DNA of 52,019 nucleotides, taken from assembly GCA_021790995.1 (NCBI GenBank), contig JAJYFA010000009.1:1-52019 (forward strand), read 5' to 3'. The stretch is from Acidobacteriota bacterium. Its GTDB lineage: Bacteria > Acidobacteriota > Terriglobia > Terriglobales > Acidobacteriaceae. Positions 42,361-50,768 of this stretch are shown here, one piece after another. Numbering within the stretch: the stretch's first letter is position 1; every line of letters starts with the position of its first letter. Under the pieces are notes generated by a model. The model had not been told where the DNA came from. It worked only from the letters and a program-made list of their open reading frames with translations, and searched no databases. The position numbers were made by a program, and so were the translations under genes.

Positions 42361-44565
42361 TTACATTGCCTCCGGGCTTTCAATGCCAAGCAGAGCAAGG
42401 GCGCGGACGAGTTCGCGCAGAGCGACCGCTGCGCTGGCGAGCAGGAATGTCTTGCGCGCCGGGTCTTCTTCCGTGAGGATGTGGTGGCGGTGATAGAAGT
42501 TGGCGAACTCCTGCGCGAGCTGGAAGGCGTGCTTGGCGAGATAGGCCGGCTCAGAGGTGTTGATGCACTGCTCCAAAACCTGCGAGAAGCGGCCGGCGCG
42601 CAGCCAGAGCGACCAGATGTCTTCATTCTCCTCGCCGCTGAGGTAGGAGACGAGCGCAGATTCTTCAGGGGCTAAAGCCCCGTCATTTTTCTCTGCGTTT
42701 GCGGCACGACTCAAGTCGCGCCCTTTCAGAACCTCGGCAGCGGCAGCGGCATCTGGAACGCTTTCTTGCTGACTTGCCGGCTTGCCGACTTGCCGACTTG
42801 CTTGCTTGGCAAACTCCGCCAGTATGGCTTCCGGTGTCGTCCCGCCCTTGCGGAAGATATTGCGGATGCGCACGACGGCGTACTGGATGTAGGGGCCGGT
42901 TTCGCCCTCAAAGCTCAGCGCGTCTTTGAAGTCGAAGGCGATGACGGAGTTGCGCGTCACCTTGAGCATGAAGTAGCGCAGAGCGCCGATGGCGATCTGG
43001 CGGGCGATCTGGCGGCGGACGGGTTCGGGGCTTGCGGCCTGCTTTTCGTCAACCAGCGGCTGAACGGTGGCGATGAGCTTGTCAATCAGGTCGTCGGCCT
43101 TCACGCCAAAGCCCTTGCGGCCGCTCACTTCGATGTAGGCTTTCTTCTTGTCCTCATCGGAGACGCTGTATCCAAGCTCCTCGGCGCAACGCGGCGTGAG
43201 CGCGACCATCTCGTAGCTGAAGTGCGTGTAGTGCTCAGCCTGATCCGCGTGGCCCATGCCGCGCAGCGCCTGGATCACGTTTGCCTGCGGATCGGACTGG
43301 CGCGAATCGATGACGTTATAAATCGCCGTCGCCCCGCCGAAGTGGGGGTGGTCTGCTTCGCCGTGTTCGGCTGAGATCCAGCACTCATGATTCCGATAAG
43401 TGAAGAATCGCTTGTAACCGAAGTCGCGGCCCAGGAGGCCAAACTTCCAGAGGTGATAGGCGATGTCCTTGCCGACGTAGGTAACGGTGCCGTTGGAGCG
43501 GACGATGACCTTCGCGTCTTCATCAGTCTCACCGGATGCTTGCGATCCAGATAAATCTCCAGAAGCAGTTGAACCAGATCTACCACCGGAAGCAGTAGAA
43601 GCCAGCGTCCCGGGCCGCGTCATGACCCAGCAGCCTCTGTTCTTGCCTTCGTTCTCAAAATAAAGCACGCCCGTCTGCTTGAGCTTTTCGAAGGCCGCTT
43701 CCCAGAATTTGAGGTGCAGAATCTCGCTCTCGCGCGGGAGTAAGTCATATTCGATGCCGAGGCGCAGCATGGTTTCAAGATGGCGGCGCAGGACGGCGGT
43801 CGAGATCAGTTCGGCAACCTCGGCGGTTTCGTTGCCGCCGTGTTCAAGCAGGTGCAGCGTATCGAGGCGGATCTTCTTCCGCTCGGCCTGATCCTCGGTG
43901 GTCCCTTCGGCGTACCAGCTCGATGTGCGCGCGTAGAGATCCCAGCAGTAGTAATCGATACCCGCCGCGTGTCCGCCCACGCCCGCGCAGCGTTTTTCGC
44001 AGTCGGCGATGAGAGTGCGCACTTCGGCTAGCGATTTCTTTTCGAGATGCAGAAAGCCGACGACAACATCGGCAACCTGCACACCGGTGTTGTCGATGTA
44101 GTTCTGCACATCGACTTTGTATCCGGCCGCGCGGAGCAGGCGCACAAACGTGTCGCCAAGGATGGCGTTGCGCAGGTGGCCGATGTGGGCGGCCTTGTTG
44201 GGATTGATGCTGGTGTGCTCGACCATTGCATGGAGCGGCCCTTGGGACGGGCGCGACGACTGAGGAGCAGCCACCATCCGCGCCGCCGCAGCACGATCAA
44301 GGTACGCATTGATGTACCCCGCCCCGGCCACTTCGAACCGCGCAAAGCCTTCGACGGAACCAAGCGCGGCGACGATCTCCTGCGCGATGATTTTGGGCGC
44401 CTTGCGTAGCGTCCGCGCCAGTTGCAGAGCGATGGGCGTCGCGATCTCGCCCAGATGCAGGTCGGGCGGCGTCTCCAGAGGAACATTTGCCACGTCGAGC
44501 GAGTATTTTTCTTTCAGGACAGCACGCACGCGAGCGTCGAGCCGCTTTTCCAGTTCCAGAACCAC
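42361..44565 (-). CDS. argS: Arginyl-tRNA synthetase with in-frame repeat inserts
   Basis: 734 residues from a GTG at 44565 with GAGG eight bases upstream, versus about 560-650 in most homologues. The N-terminal additional domain, HIGHLRN near 127, and VSGRKGFGVKADDL in the KMSKS position (common in ArgS) are present, as are NGTVTYVGKDIAYHLWKFG and the DALR anticodon-binding domain at the C-terminus. Two low-complexity inserts account for much of the extra length: three 9-residue repeats (43519-43599), and a Gln/Ser/Ala-rich segment (about 42665-42810) that contains the palindrome GGGGCTAAAGCCCC. Conserved motifs are intact, so the gene is probably functional. Confidence 0.95.
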   Translation of the reverse strand: MVLELEKRLDARVRAVLKEKYSLDVANVPLETPPDLHLGEIATPIALQLARTLRKAPKIIAQEIVAALGSVEGFARFEVAGAGYINAYLDRAAAARMVAAPQSSRPSQGPLHAMVEHTSINPNKAAHIGHLRNAILGDTFVRLLRAAGYKVDVQNYIDNTGVQVADVVVGFLHLEKKSLAEVRTLIADCEKRCAGVGGHAAGIDYYCWDLYARTSSWYAEGTTEDQAERKKIRLDTLHLLEHGGNETAEVAELISTAVLRRHLETMLRLGIEYDLLPRESEILHLKFWEAAFEKLKQTGVLYFENEGKNRGCWVMTRPGTLASTASGGRSGSTASGDLSGSQASGETDEDAKVIVRSNGTVTYVGKDIAYHLWKFGLLGRDFGYKRFFTYRNHECWISAEHGEADHPHFGGATAIYNVIDSRQSDPQANVIQALRGMGHADQAEHYTHFSYEMVALTPRCAEELGYSVSDEDKKKAYIEVSGRKGFGVKADDLIDKLIATVQPLVDEKQAASPEPVRRQIARQIAIGALRYFMLKVTRNSVIAFDFKDALSFEGETGPYIQYAVVRIRNIFRKGGTTPEAILAEFAKQASRQVGKPASQQESVPDAAAAAEVLKGRDLSRAANAEKNDGALAPEESALVSYLSGEENEDIWSLWLRAGRFSQVLEQCINTSEPAYLAKHAFQLAQEFANFYHRHHILTEEDPARKTFLLASAAVALRELVRALALLGIESPEAM
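42668..42681. repeat. GGGGCT-AA-AGCCCC palindrome inside argS
   Basis: The palindrome encodes part of the segment DGALAPEES, which interrupts the ArgS helical region. A nearby run of GACTTGCC-type repeats (about 42769-42810) encodes QASRQVGKPASQQ, and the reverse-complement word GCAAGTCAGC occurs in the glyQ-glyS gap. Confidence 0.5.
43519..43599 (-). repeat. Three 27-bp tandem repeats inside argS
   Basis: The units at 43573-43599, 43546-43572 and 43519-43545 encode STASGGRSG, STASGDLSG and SQASGETDE. The third has drifted. The insert lies between MTRPGT and DAKVIVRSNGT, which are adjacent in ordinary ArgS. Confidence 0.75.
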
Positions 44566-44740
44566 GCGAAGGCCTCGAAAATCCTTGATTTACAAGCTGA
44601 TTTTAGCATTTGCGGCGCGGCGGTCTGCCACTCCGCGGTGCGCTGAGGCCCTTCTTTGTGCGGTCGAAAGAGGCGCCGCGCGATACCGTAAGATGGAAAT
44701 AGTTCGCTGTGCATGCAGATGCGAACAGAATGCACTTTCC

Positions 44741-46930
44741 ATGACCGATTCAGGCTCGCAACCAAGCCGTTTCTACCTGACCACGCCGATCTACTACGTG
44801 AACGCGCGGCCGCACCTGGGCCACGCCTACTCGACCATTGTGTGCGACGCCATAGCGCGGCGCAAGCGGGCGCTGGGCGTCGAAACGTGGTTTCTGACCG
44901 GCACCGACGAGCATGGGCAGAAGATTGAGCGATCGGCGAAGCTGGCCGGCTGCTCGCCGCAGGAGTTCGCGGACAGGATTGCCGGCGAATTTCGCGGCCT
45001 GTGGGACCGGCTCGGCCTCACCTACGACGACTTCATCCGCACCACGGAAGAGCGGCACATCCGCCGCGTGCAGCACCTGTTTGCGACACTGCGCGACCGC
45101 GGCTACATTTACAAGGGCTCGTACACGGGGCAGTATTGCGTTTCGGACGAAGCATACGTAGACGGACCTCCGGGCACGATCTGCCCGGACTGCGGACGCG
45201 CGACCGAGACGGTGAGCGAAGAGAATTATTTCTTCAAGCTCTCGGCCTTCGAGCGCAAATTGCTGGAGTTTTACGAGGCGAACTCTGGGTTTATGGGGCC
45301 GGAGTCGACGCGGCGCGAGGTCATCAGCTTTGTGCGCAGCGGCCTCAAGGATCTCTCGGTGAGCCGCACCACATTCGACTGGGGCATTCCCGTGCCCGGC
45401 GACGAGAAGCACGTGGTCTACGTGTGGCTCGACGCGCTGGCCAACTACATTACCGCGCTTGGCTACGGCTCGGACGACGCGAAGGATCAGGAGAGATTCA
45501 AGAAGTTCTGGCCGGCGGACATTCACCTGATCGGCAAGGAGATCAGCCGCTTCCACTGCGTGTATTGGCCGGCATTTTTGATGGCGGCGGGAATTCCGCT
45601 GCCACGCTCGGTCAAGGCCAATGGCTGGCTGCTCTTTGACCAAGGCAAGATGTCGAAGTCGCGGGGAAACATCGTGCGCGCCGAGACGGTGCACGAGGTG
45701 CTGGGCGCGGACGCTCTTCGCTACTTCCTGCTCAGGGAGATTCCCTTCGGGCAGGACGGAAACTTCTCGTTCGACGCGCTGGTGCAGCGCTACAACGGCG
45801 ATCTGGCCAACGGCTACGGCAATCTGGTCAGCCGCGTGGTGAACATGGTGCACAAGTACTTTGGCGGCGTTGTGCCGGAAGCAGGCGCTGCCACGCAGGC
45901 CGAGGCCGCGCTGCGAGCAAGCGCCGAGAATGCACTTGCATCGTTCGGGCCGGCATTCGACGATCTGAACTTCTCCGAAGCGTTAAAAGGACTGTGGCTC
46001 TTGGTCGCGGAGACCGACGGCTATCTGACCGCCAATGCACCGTGGAAGAAACCGCCAGAACGCAGCGATGCGGACCATGCGGCGCTGCAGGCACGCGTGC
46101 TTGCAACGGCTGCCGAAGCCATCCGCTTGATCACGGCGTTGGTGTATCCCATCCTGCCTGACGCGACCGCAAAGGTCTGGCGGCAGCTAGGACAGGGAGA
46201 GCTGGCGGATGCGGCAAGGAACGGATTCTTGAAAGATCTCGCATGGGGCGGATTGAAGCCGGGCACGAAGTTCGGCGAGCCAGCGCCGCTGTTTCCCCGC
46301 GCGGAGAAGGATGCAGTGGAACGTATGCAGAAGCTTGAAGAAGAGAACAATCGCACGGCTGTGGAAGCAGTCAGCGCGAACGACGCAAACGAAGCCAAGA
46401 GTGCGCCAGCCGCAACTCCAGCTGCCCCTGCGATAAAGTACGCCGCAGCTCCGGCCCCAGCGCCCGCAGTGGCTGCAAAGCCTGTTGCGCGGGCAGCCGC
46501 AAAAGCTCCAGCCGAAACAGCCGCACCACAGGCGACGGCCAGCGCGCCCGCAACTGCACCCGCGCCAGCCGCCGAAACGCCCGCAACTCCAACCCAGGAA
46601 CGCTCGCACATCACGATCGACGACTTCACCAAGGTGGAGTTGCGCGTGGCGCAGATTCTGGTGGCTGAGCGCGTGCCGAAGGCCGACAAGCTGCTGCGCC
46701 TCGAAGTCGATCTGGGCTACGAGAAGCGGCAGATTCTGGCCGGTATTGCGCAGTACTACGAGCCGGAAAAGCTCATTGGTCGCAAGATCGTGATTGTGGC
46801 TAACCTCGCGCCGCGCAAGATGCGCGGACTGGAATCGAACGGCATGTTGCTGGCGGCTTCGCTCGAGGGAGGAGCGCCGGTGCTGGCCGGATTTCTGGAA
46901 GAGGTTCCGCTGGGCGCGCGGCTCAAGTAG
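44741..46930 (+). CDS. metG: Methionyl-tRNA synthetase with C-terminal tRNA-binding domain
   Basis: 729 residues from the ATG at 44741; the frame extends upstream through argS but without homology. HLGH in YYVNARPHLGHAYSTI is the HIGH motif, GTDEHGQKIERSA and the KMSKSRGN loop are present, and one Cys pair in CPDCG marks the knuckle. After the anticodon-binding helical domain, an 85-residue Ala/Pro linker (about 535-620) leads to an OB-fold EMAP/Trbp111-like domain (TIDDFTKVELRVAQILVAE). It charges tRNA-Met for initiation and elongation. It is divergent from argS across 175 bp. Confidence 0.96.
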   Translation: MTDSGSQPSRFYLTTPIYYVNARPHLGHAYSTIVCDAIARRKRALGVETWFLTGTDEHGQKIERSAKLAGCSPQEFADRIAGEFRGLWDRLGLTYDDFIRTTEERHIRRVQHLFATLRDRGYIYKGSYTGQYCVSDEAYVDGPPGTICPDCGRATETVSEENYFFKLSAFERKLLEFYEANSGFMGPESTRREVISFVRSGLKDLSVSRTTFDWGIPVPGDEKHVVYVWLDALANYITALGYGSDDAKDQERFKKFWPADIHLIGKEISRFHCVYWPAFLMAAGIPLPRSVKANGWLLFDQGKMSKSRGNIVRAETVHEVLGADALRYFLLREIPFGQDGNFSFDALVQRYNGDLANGYGNLVSRVVNMVHKYFGGVVPEAGAATQAEAALRASAENALASFGPAFDDLNFSEALKGLWLLVAETDGYLTANAPWKKPPERSDADHAALQARVLATAAEAIRLITALVYPILPDATAKVWRQLGQGELADAARNGFLKDLAWGGLKPGTKFGEPAPLFPRAEKDAVERMQKLEEENNRTAVEAVSANDANEAKSAPAATPAAPAIKYAAAPAPAPAVAAKPVARAAAKAPAETAAPQATASAPATAPAPAAETPATPTQERSHITIDDFTKVELRVAQILVAERVPKADKLLRLEVDLGYEKRQILAGIAQYYEPEKLIGRKIVIVANLAPRKMRGLESNGMLLAASLEGGAPVLAGFLEEVPLGARLK

Positions 46931-46931
46931 C

Positions 46932-46960
46932 GGTCCATTTTTTAGACCAAAACGGTCCAT
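46932..46960 (+). promoter_or_regulatory. GGTCC inverted/direct repeat operator of the cys operon
   Basis: GGTCCATT occurs at 46932-46939 and, after an intervening TAGACC, again at 46954-46961. TAGACC-AAAAC-GGTCCA (46943-46959) is a 17-bp dyad with one mismatch that abuts the -35 box. The form resembles Rrf2-family (CymR/IscR-like) sites, but the regulator cannot be identified here. Confidence 0.55.
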
Positions 46961-46988
46961 TGCAACGCGGCGCGATTTTTGCTAGGAT
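46960..46988 (+). promoter_or_regulatory. Sigma-70 promoter of the cys operon
   Basis: TTGCAA (46960-46965), an exact 17-bp spacer and TAGGAT (46983-46988). The predicted transcript starts near 46994-46999, at or next to the ATG of the Cys-rich leader ORF. Confidence 0.65.
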
Positions 46989-46998
46989 GACTTTGTTC

Positions 46999-47067
46999 AT
47001 GGTTTGCCTACTGCAAATCTCCTCTTGTTGTCGCCTGTCGCACATTGCCGACGGGTGCGCACACTAG
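46999..47067 (+). CDS. Cysteine-rich leader peptide upstream of cysD
   Basis: A 22-residue ORF beginning MVCLLQISSCC, with Cys at positions 3, 10, 11 and 20 and a C-terminal half that includes RLSHIADGC. Cysteine leader peptides upstream of sulfur-assimilation genes are known in other bacteria and often contain an HID-like motif; here SHIAD is similar. With the promoter at 46960-46988, the ORF would be leaderless or nearly so. Ribosome stalling at the Cys codons when Cys-tRNA is scarce could control access to the cysD start 110 bp downstream. No strong terminator is visible between, so translational control or rho-based attenuation would be likelier. Confidence 0.6.
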   Translation: MVCLLQISSCCRLSHIADGCAH

Positions 47068-47176
47068 TCTCTTCTCCTTCAGAACAATCGAAAGAAGACA
47101 CACCCGCAGTTGAACGCAGGGGCTGTCTCTCTGTCTCCAGCGCCTTCAGCGCCAACCCCGAATCCCCGAGGTCACG

Positions 47177-48148
47177 ATGCCTGTTGTCGAAAGCGCAATC
47201 TCCAATGTCCACCGGGCCGCCAGCGCCATAGCGCCGCCACGCCCAAACCACCTGCGCCTGCTCGAAGCCGAGAGCATTCACATTCTGCGCGAGGTCGCCT
47301 CGGAGTTCGAGCGGCCAGTGATGCTCTACTCGATCGGCAAAGATTCTTCGGTAATGCTGCGACTGGCCGAGAAGGCATTCTATCCGGCGCCGATTCCTTT
47401 TCCATTGCTGCACATTGACACCGGCTTCAAATTTCGCGAGATGATTGCCTTCCGCGACGCGATGGCGCGGCAGGTGGGGGCAGAGTTACTGGTGTGGCGC
47501 AACGAGCCTGCGATCGCAGCAGGAACCAATCCCATTGCGCTCGACACCAGGCGCTGCTGCGGGTTGCTGAAGACACAGGCGCTGCTCGACGGCCTGCGCC
47601 ACTACAACTTCGACGCGGCCTTCGGCGGCGCGCGCCGCGACGAGGAGAAATCGCGCGCCAAGGAGCGCATCTACTCCTTTCGTGACGCTGCCGGGCAGTG
47701 GGATCCGAAGAACCAGCGGCCAGAACTCTGGAACCTCTACAATGCGCGTGTTCATCCCGGCGAGAGCATTCGCGTCTTTCCGCTCTCGAACTGGACGGAG
47801 ATGGACGTCTGGCAGTACATCCACGAAGAGAAAATTCCCGTGGTCGACCTCTACTTCGCAAAGGAGCGGCCAATGTACGTGCGCCGCACGCCCTCGGGCG
47901 AAGACGCGCTGCTGCCGATCGAGCAGGATTTTGTCGCGCGAACGGCCGAGAAGCCGCAAATGGTCAAGTGCCGGCTGCGCTCGCTCGGCTGCAGCCCGTG
48001 CACGGGCGCGATTCGCTCCGATGCCGACACGATTCCGGCCATCATTGCCGAGCTGATTTCCTTCCGTTCCTCCGAGCGCGCCAATCGCGCCATCGACCAC
48101 GACCAGGAAGGCTCGATGGAGATCAAGAAGCGGGAAGGATACTTCTGA
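47177..48148 (+). CDS. cysD: Sulfate adenylyltransferase subunit 2
   Basis: 323 residues from the ATG at 47177 (GAGG six bases upstream). CysD signatures are [20 protein letters not shown], the PP-motif [43 protein letters not shown] and [12 protein letters not shown]. With CysN it makes adenosine 5'-phosphosulfate (APS) from ATP and sulfate. First structural gene of the cys operon. Confidence 0.97.
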   Translation: MPVVESAISNVHRAASAIAPPRPNHLRLLEAESIHILREVASEFERPVMLYSIGKDSSVMLRLAEKAFYPAPIPFPLLHIDTGFKFREMIAFRDAMARQVGAELLVWRNEPAIAAGTNPIALDTRRCCGLLKTQALLDGLRHYNFDAAFGGARRDEEKSRAKERIYSFRDAAGQWDPKNQRPELWNLYNARVHPGESIRVFPLSNWTEMDVWQYIHEEKIPVVDLYFAKERPMYVRRTPSGEDALLPIEQDFVARTAEKPQMVKCRLRSLGCSPCTGAIRSDADTIPAIIAELISFRSSERANRAIDHDQEGSMEIKKREGYF

Positions 48149-48209
48149 AAAGCAGGGAATAGGGAATAGAAAACAGGAACTGAACGGATAAGAAGAATCG
48201 GAGGCCACA

Positions 48210-49955
48210 TTGGCAGTCGCAACAGAGTTAGAGAACAGACGATTTGAGATGGATGAGTTTCTCGCCGCGGAGCGCGAGAAGGATTTACTGCGTTTTTCGA
48301 CGGCGGGGAGCGTGGACGACGGCAAGTCGACGCTGATTGGCCGGCTGCTCTACGACACGCAGTCGGTCTACGAGGACCAGGTGCGTTCGATCGAGGGCAA
48401 GGGCACGACGGCGCCGGGACAGATCGATTTCGCGCTGCTGACCGATGGGCTGCGCGCCGAGCGGGAACAGGGCATTACGATCGACGTGGCCTATCGCTAC
48501 TTTTCGACGGCGAAGCGCAAGTTTATCGTGGCCGATACGCCCGGCCACGAGCAGTACACGCGCAACATGGCGACCGGCGCATCGACGGCGGACGCGGCGA
48601 TCGTGCTGGTTGACGCAACGAAGGGCGCACAGATTCAGTCGCGCCGCCATGCGTACATCGCGTCGCTGTTGCGCGTCCGCCATGTGCTGATCGCCGTCAA
48701 TAAGATGGACCTGATCGGCTACGACGAAACCCCCTTTCGCGCCATCGAGGCGGAGTTTCGCGCGATTCTCGATCGCATTGCCGGGGAGACCGGAGCCGCC
48801 GTCGAGGCGCACTTTGTTCCTGTCAGCGCGCTCAAGGGCGACAACGTGGTGCACCGCGCGGGAAAGACTTCGGGCTCGATGCCGTGGTACGGCGGGCCTT
48901 CGCTGCTCGAGTTGCTGGAGGCGCTGCCGGGGCAAGATCGCGCGCACGATGCATCCTTTCGCTTCCCCGTGCAGCGCGTATTGCGCCCCGACCACACCTT
49001 TCGCGGCTTCGCAGGGCAGATCGCTTCTGGCACGGTACACGTGGGCGATCGCCTCGCCGTCTTCCCTTCGCGCCGCGAGGCGAAGGTGGCGCGCATCGCC
49101 ACCTTCGACGGCGATCTCGACGAGGCCGCCGCGCCGCTTTCCGTCGTGCTCGTGCTCGACCGCGAGATCGACATCAGCCGCGGTGATCTGATTGCCGCGA
49201 TCGACGCGGCGCCCATCGTCGCGCGCCGCGTAAAGGCCTCACTGGTGTGGATGGATCGGCGGCCGCTCGATACGGCTCGCCGCTACCTGCTCAAGCACAC
49301 CAGCCACACGGCGCCCGCCGTGGTTTCCACGGTCGAAGATCGCGTGGACCTTGGCGCGCTCGGCCGCGAAGCCGCGTCCACGCTGCACATGAATGAGATA
49401 GGAGCCGTCACGATCGATCTGCTGCGGCCCATCGCCGTCGATCTCTATCGCGAAAACCGCGCGACGGGCGCGCTGATCCTGATTGATCCCGAGACCAACG
49501 CGACCGTGGCCGCGGGCATGGTGACGGCCGCCGAGGGCCAGGCGGTTGACGGCGATCTCGACGAGGCCGCGGCGTGGGGCCGCGTGACCGACGGCGAGCG
49601 CGAGGCGCGGTGGGGGCATCGCGGCGGCGTGCTCGAATTGACCGGGTCTGCCGAGTCGATCGACGCAGTGGAGCGATCGCTCTTTGCCGTGGGCGCGGTG
49701 GCGATTCGCCTCGATGCCGGCGAGCCGGCATTTCGCCAGCATCCACAATTGCTGGCGGCGGCGACAAGCGCCCTGGCGCAGTCCGGATCGATCGCGCTGG
49801 TGGCGCGCGCCGGCGACGAAGTCACACTGACGGCACGCGCCGGTGAAGTTGAAGTCGCGCTCCCAGCCGGCGACGGTATGCACGTCGTGGCAGAGGTGCA
49901 TCGGCTTCTTCGCCGCGCAGGAATCTTCATCTCAACCGAAGGAGCAAACTTGTAA
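48210..49955 (+). CDS. cysN: Sulfate adenylyltransferase subunit 1 with degenerate C-terminal extension
   Basis: 581 residues from a TTG at 48210 with GGAGG six bases upstream (ATG 48249 is the fallback). GTPase motifs are GSVDDGKST (33-41), the DTPGHEQY loop and NKMDL; the EF-Tu-like beta-barrel domains follow. CysN hydrolyses GTP to drive APS formation by CysD. The normal protein is about 470 residues; here 110 more follow (about 468-581) and resemble an APS kinase (CysC) in length and order (LELTGSAESIDAVERSLF, then ALAQSGSIALVARAG). The P-loop Gly-Lys-Ser/Thr is replaced by GSAES, so kinase activity is unlikely. The stop overlaps cysH (TAATG). Confidence 0.95.
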   Translation: MAVATELENRRFEMDEFLAAEREKDLLRFSTAGSVDDGKSTLIGRLLYDTQSVYEDQVRSIEGKGTTAPGQIDFALLTDGLRAEREQGITIDVAYRYFSTAKRKFIVADTPGHEQYTRNMATGASTADAAIVLVDATKGAQIQSRRHAYIASLLRVRHVLIAVNKMDLIGYDETPFRAIEAEFRAILDRIAGETGAAVEAHFVPVSALKGDNVVHRAGKTSGSMPWYGGPSLLELLEALPGQDRAHDASFRFPVQRVLRPDHTFRGFAGQIASGTVHVGDRLAVFPSRREAKVARIATFDGDLDEAAAPLSVVLVLDREIDISRGDLIAAIDAAPIVARRVKASLVWMDRRPLDTARRYLLKHTSHTAPAVVSTVEDRVDLGALGREAASTLHMNEIGAVTIDLLRPIAVDLYRENRATGALILIDPETNATVAAGMVTAAEGQAVDGDLDEAAAWGRVTDGEREARWGHRGGVLELTGSAESIDAVERSLFAVGAVAIRLDAGEPAFRQHPQLLAAATSALAQSGSIALVARAGDEVTLTARAGEVEVALPAGDGMHVVAEVHRLLRRAGIFISTEGANL

Positions 49956-50647
49956 TGAGTCTTCAATCCATTTCCACCGAAGTCAATGCCAAGCTCGACG
50001 CCGTGCGAGCTGTGCTCGCCAGTGAAGTTACCGGAAAGGGCGACGTCTGCCTCACGTGCAGCTTTCAGGCCGAGGACGTGTTGCTGACGAAGCTCGCCAT
50101 CGCGATCGATCCGCGCATCCCGATTCTTTTTCTCGACACCGGCTATCACTTTGCCGAGACCTGCGCCTATCGCGATCGCATGGCGCGCGAGTGGAACCTG
50201 AACCTGATCGAGTTGCTTCCGGAAAAGACCGTTGCCGAGCAGGAGGCTGAACACGGTTTGCTCTATCGCTCGGCGCCTGACCGCTGCTGCGGGTTGCGCA
50301 AGGTTGAGCCGCTCTTCAAGGCGGTGGCCGGGTACCGCGCCTGGCTCACCGGGTTGCGCCGCGAACAGGCTCGCAGCCGCACGGCGCTCGAGGAGCGAGC
50401 GATTTTCGCGCTGCCTGGCGGCAAGCAAGTCCTGAAGCTGGCGCCGCTCGCTGAATGGACCACGCGCGAGGTCTGGCACGCCTGCCAGCAACTTGACATT
50501 CCGCTGCTGCCGCTCTACGAGCGAGGCTACACCTCGATCGGCTGCGAACCATGCACGACGCTGCCGCTCGATCCCAACGATCCGCGATCCGGCCGCTGGG
50601 CCGGGCAGAAGGTGGAGTGCGGGATTCACATTCAGGCGGCGAGTTAG
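49955..50647 (+). CDS. cysH: APS reductase (CysH family, [4Fe-4S] type)
   Basis: 230 residues from the ATG at 49955, sharing a base with the cysN stop. SFQAEDVLLTKLA and FLDTGYHFAETCAYRD mark the PP-loop reductase fold. Cys111-Cys112 (DRCCGLRK) and Cys197/Cys200 (GCEPC) are the iron-sulfur ligands that distinguish APS reductases from PAPS reductases, and Cys222 (VECGIH) is the catalytic residue. It reduces APS to sulfite with thioredoxin. Direct use of APS makes a separate APS kinase unnecessary for this step. Confidence 0.96.
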   Translation: MSLQSISTEVNAKLDAVRAVLASEVTGKGDVCLTCSFQAEDVLLTKLAIAIDPRIPILFLDTGYHFAETCAYRDRMAREWNLNLIELLPEKTVAEQEAEHGLLYRSAPDRCCGLRKVEPLFKAVAGYRAWLTGLRREQARSRTALEERAIFALPGGKQVLKLAPLAEWTTREVWHACQQLDIPLLPLYERGYTSIGCEPCTTLPLDPNDPRSGRWAGQKVECGIHIQAAS

Positions 50648-50768
50648 GGACCGCAAGGGATGAAAGATCTCAACTGTTCGAGTCTCGTTTCTGCATCGAC
50701 GTAAAGGGCGCAGAGTGCTGCCTTCCGTCGGCGACCATTGATCGAACGGAAGGACCGGGAGCGAACAA

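Noticed and set aside
43519-43599. Small CRISPR-like array
   Set aside because: The three 27-bp units are contiguous, without spacers, and code for Ser/Gly repeats within argS. No CRISPR array or cas gene was seen in the window.
42361-44565. argS as a pseudogene because of missing KMSKS and inserts
   Set aside because: The RKG-containing variant is common in ArgS and all other motifs are intact in one open frame.
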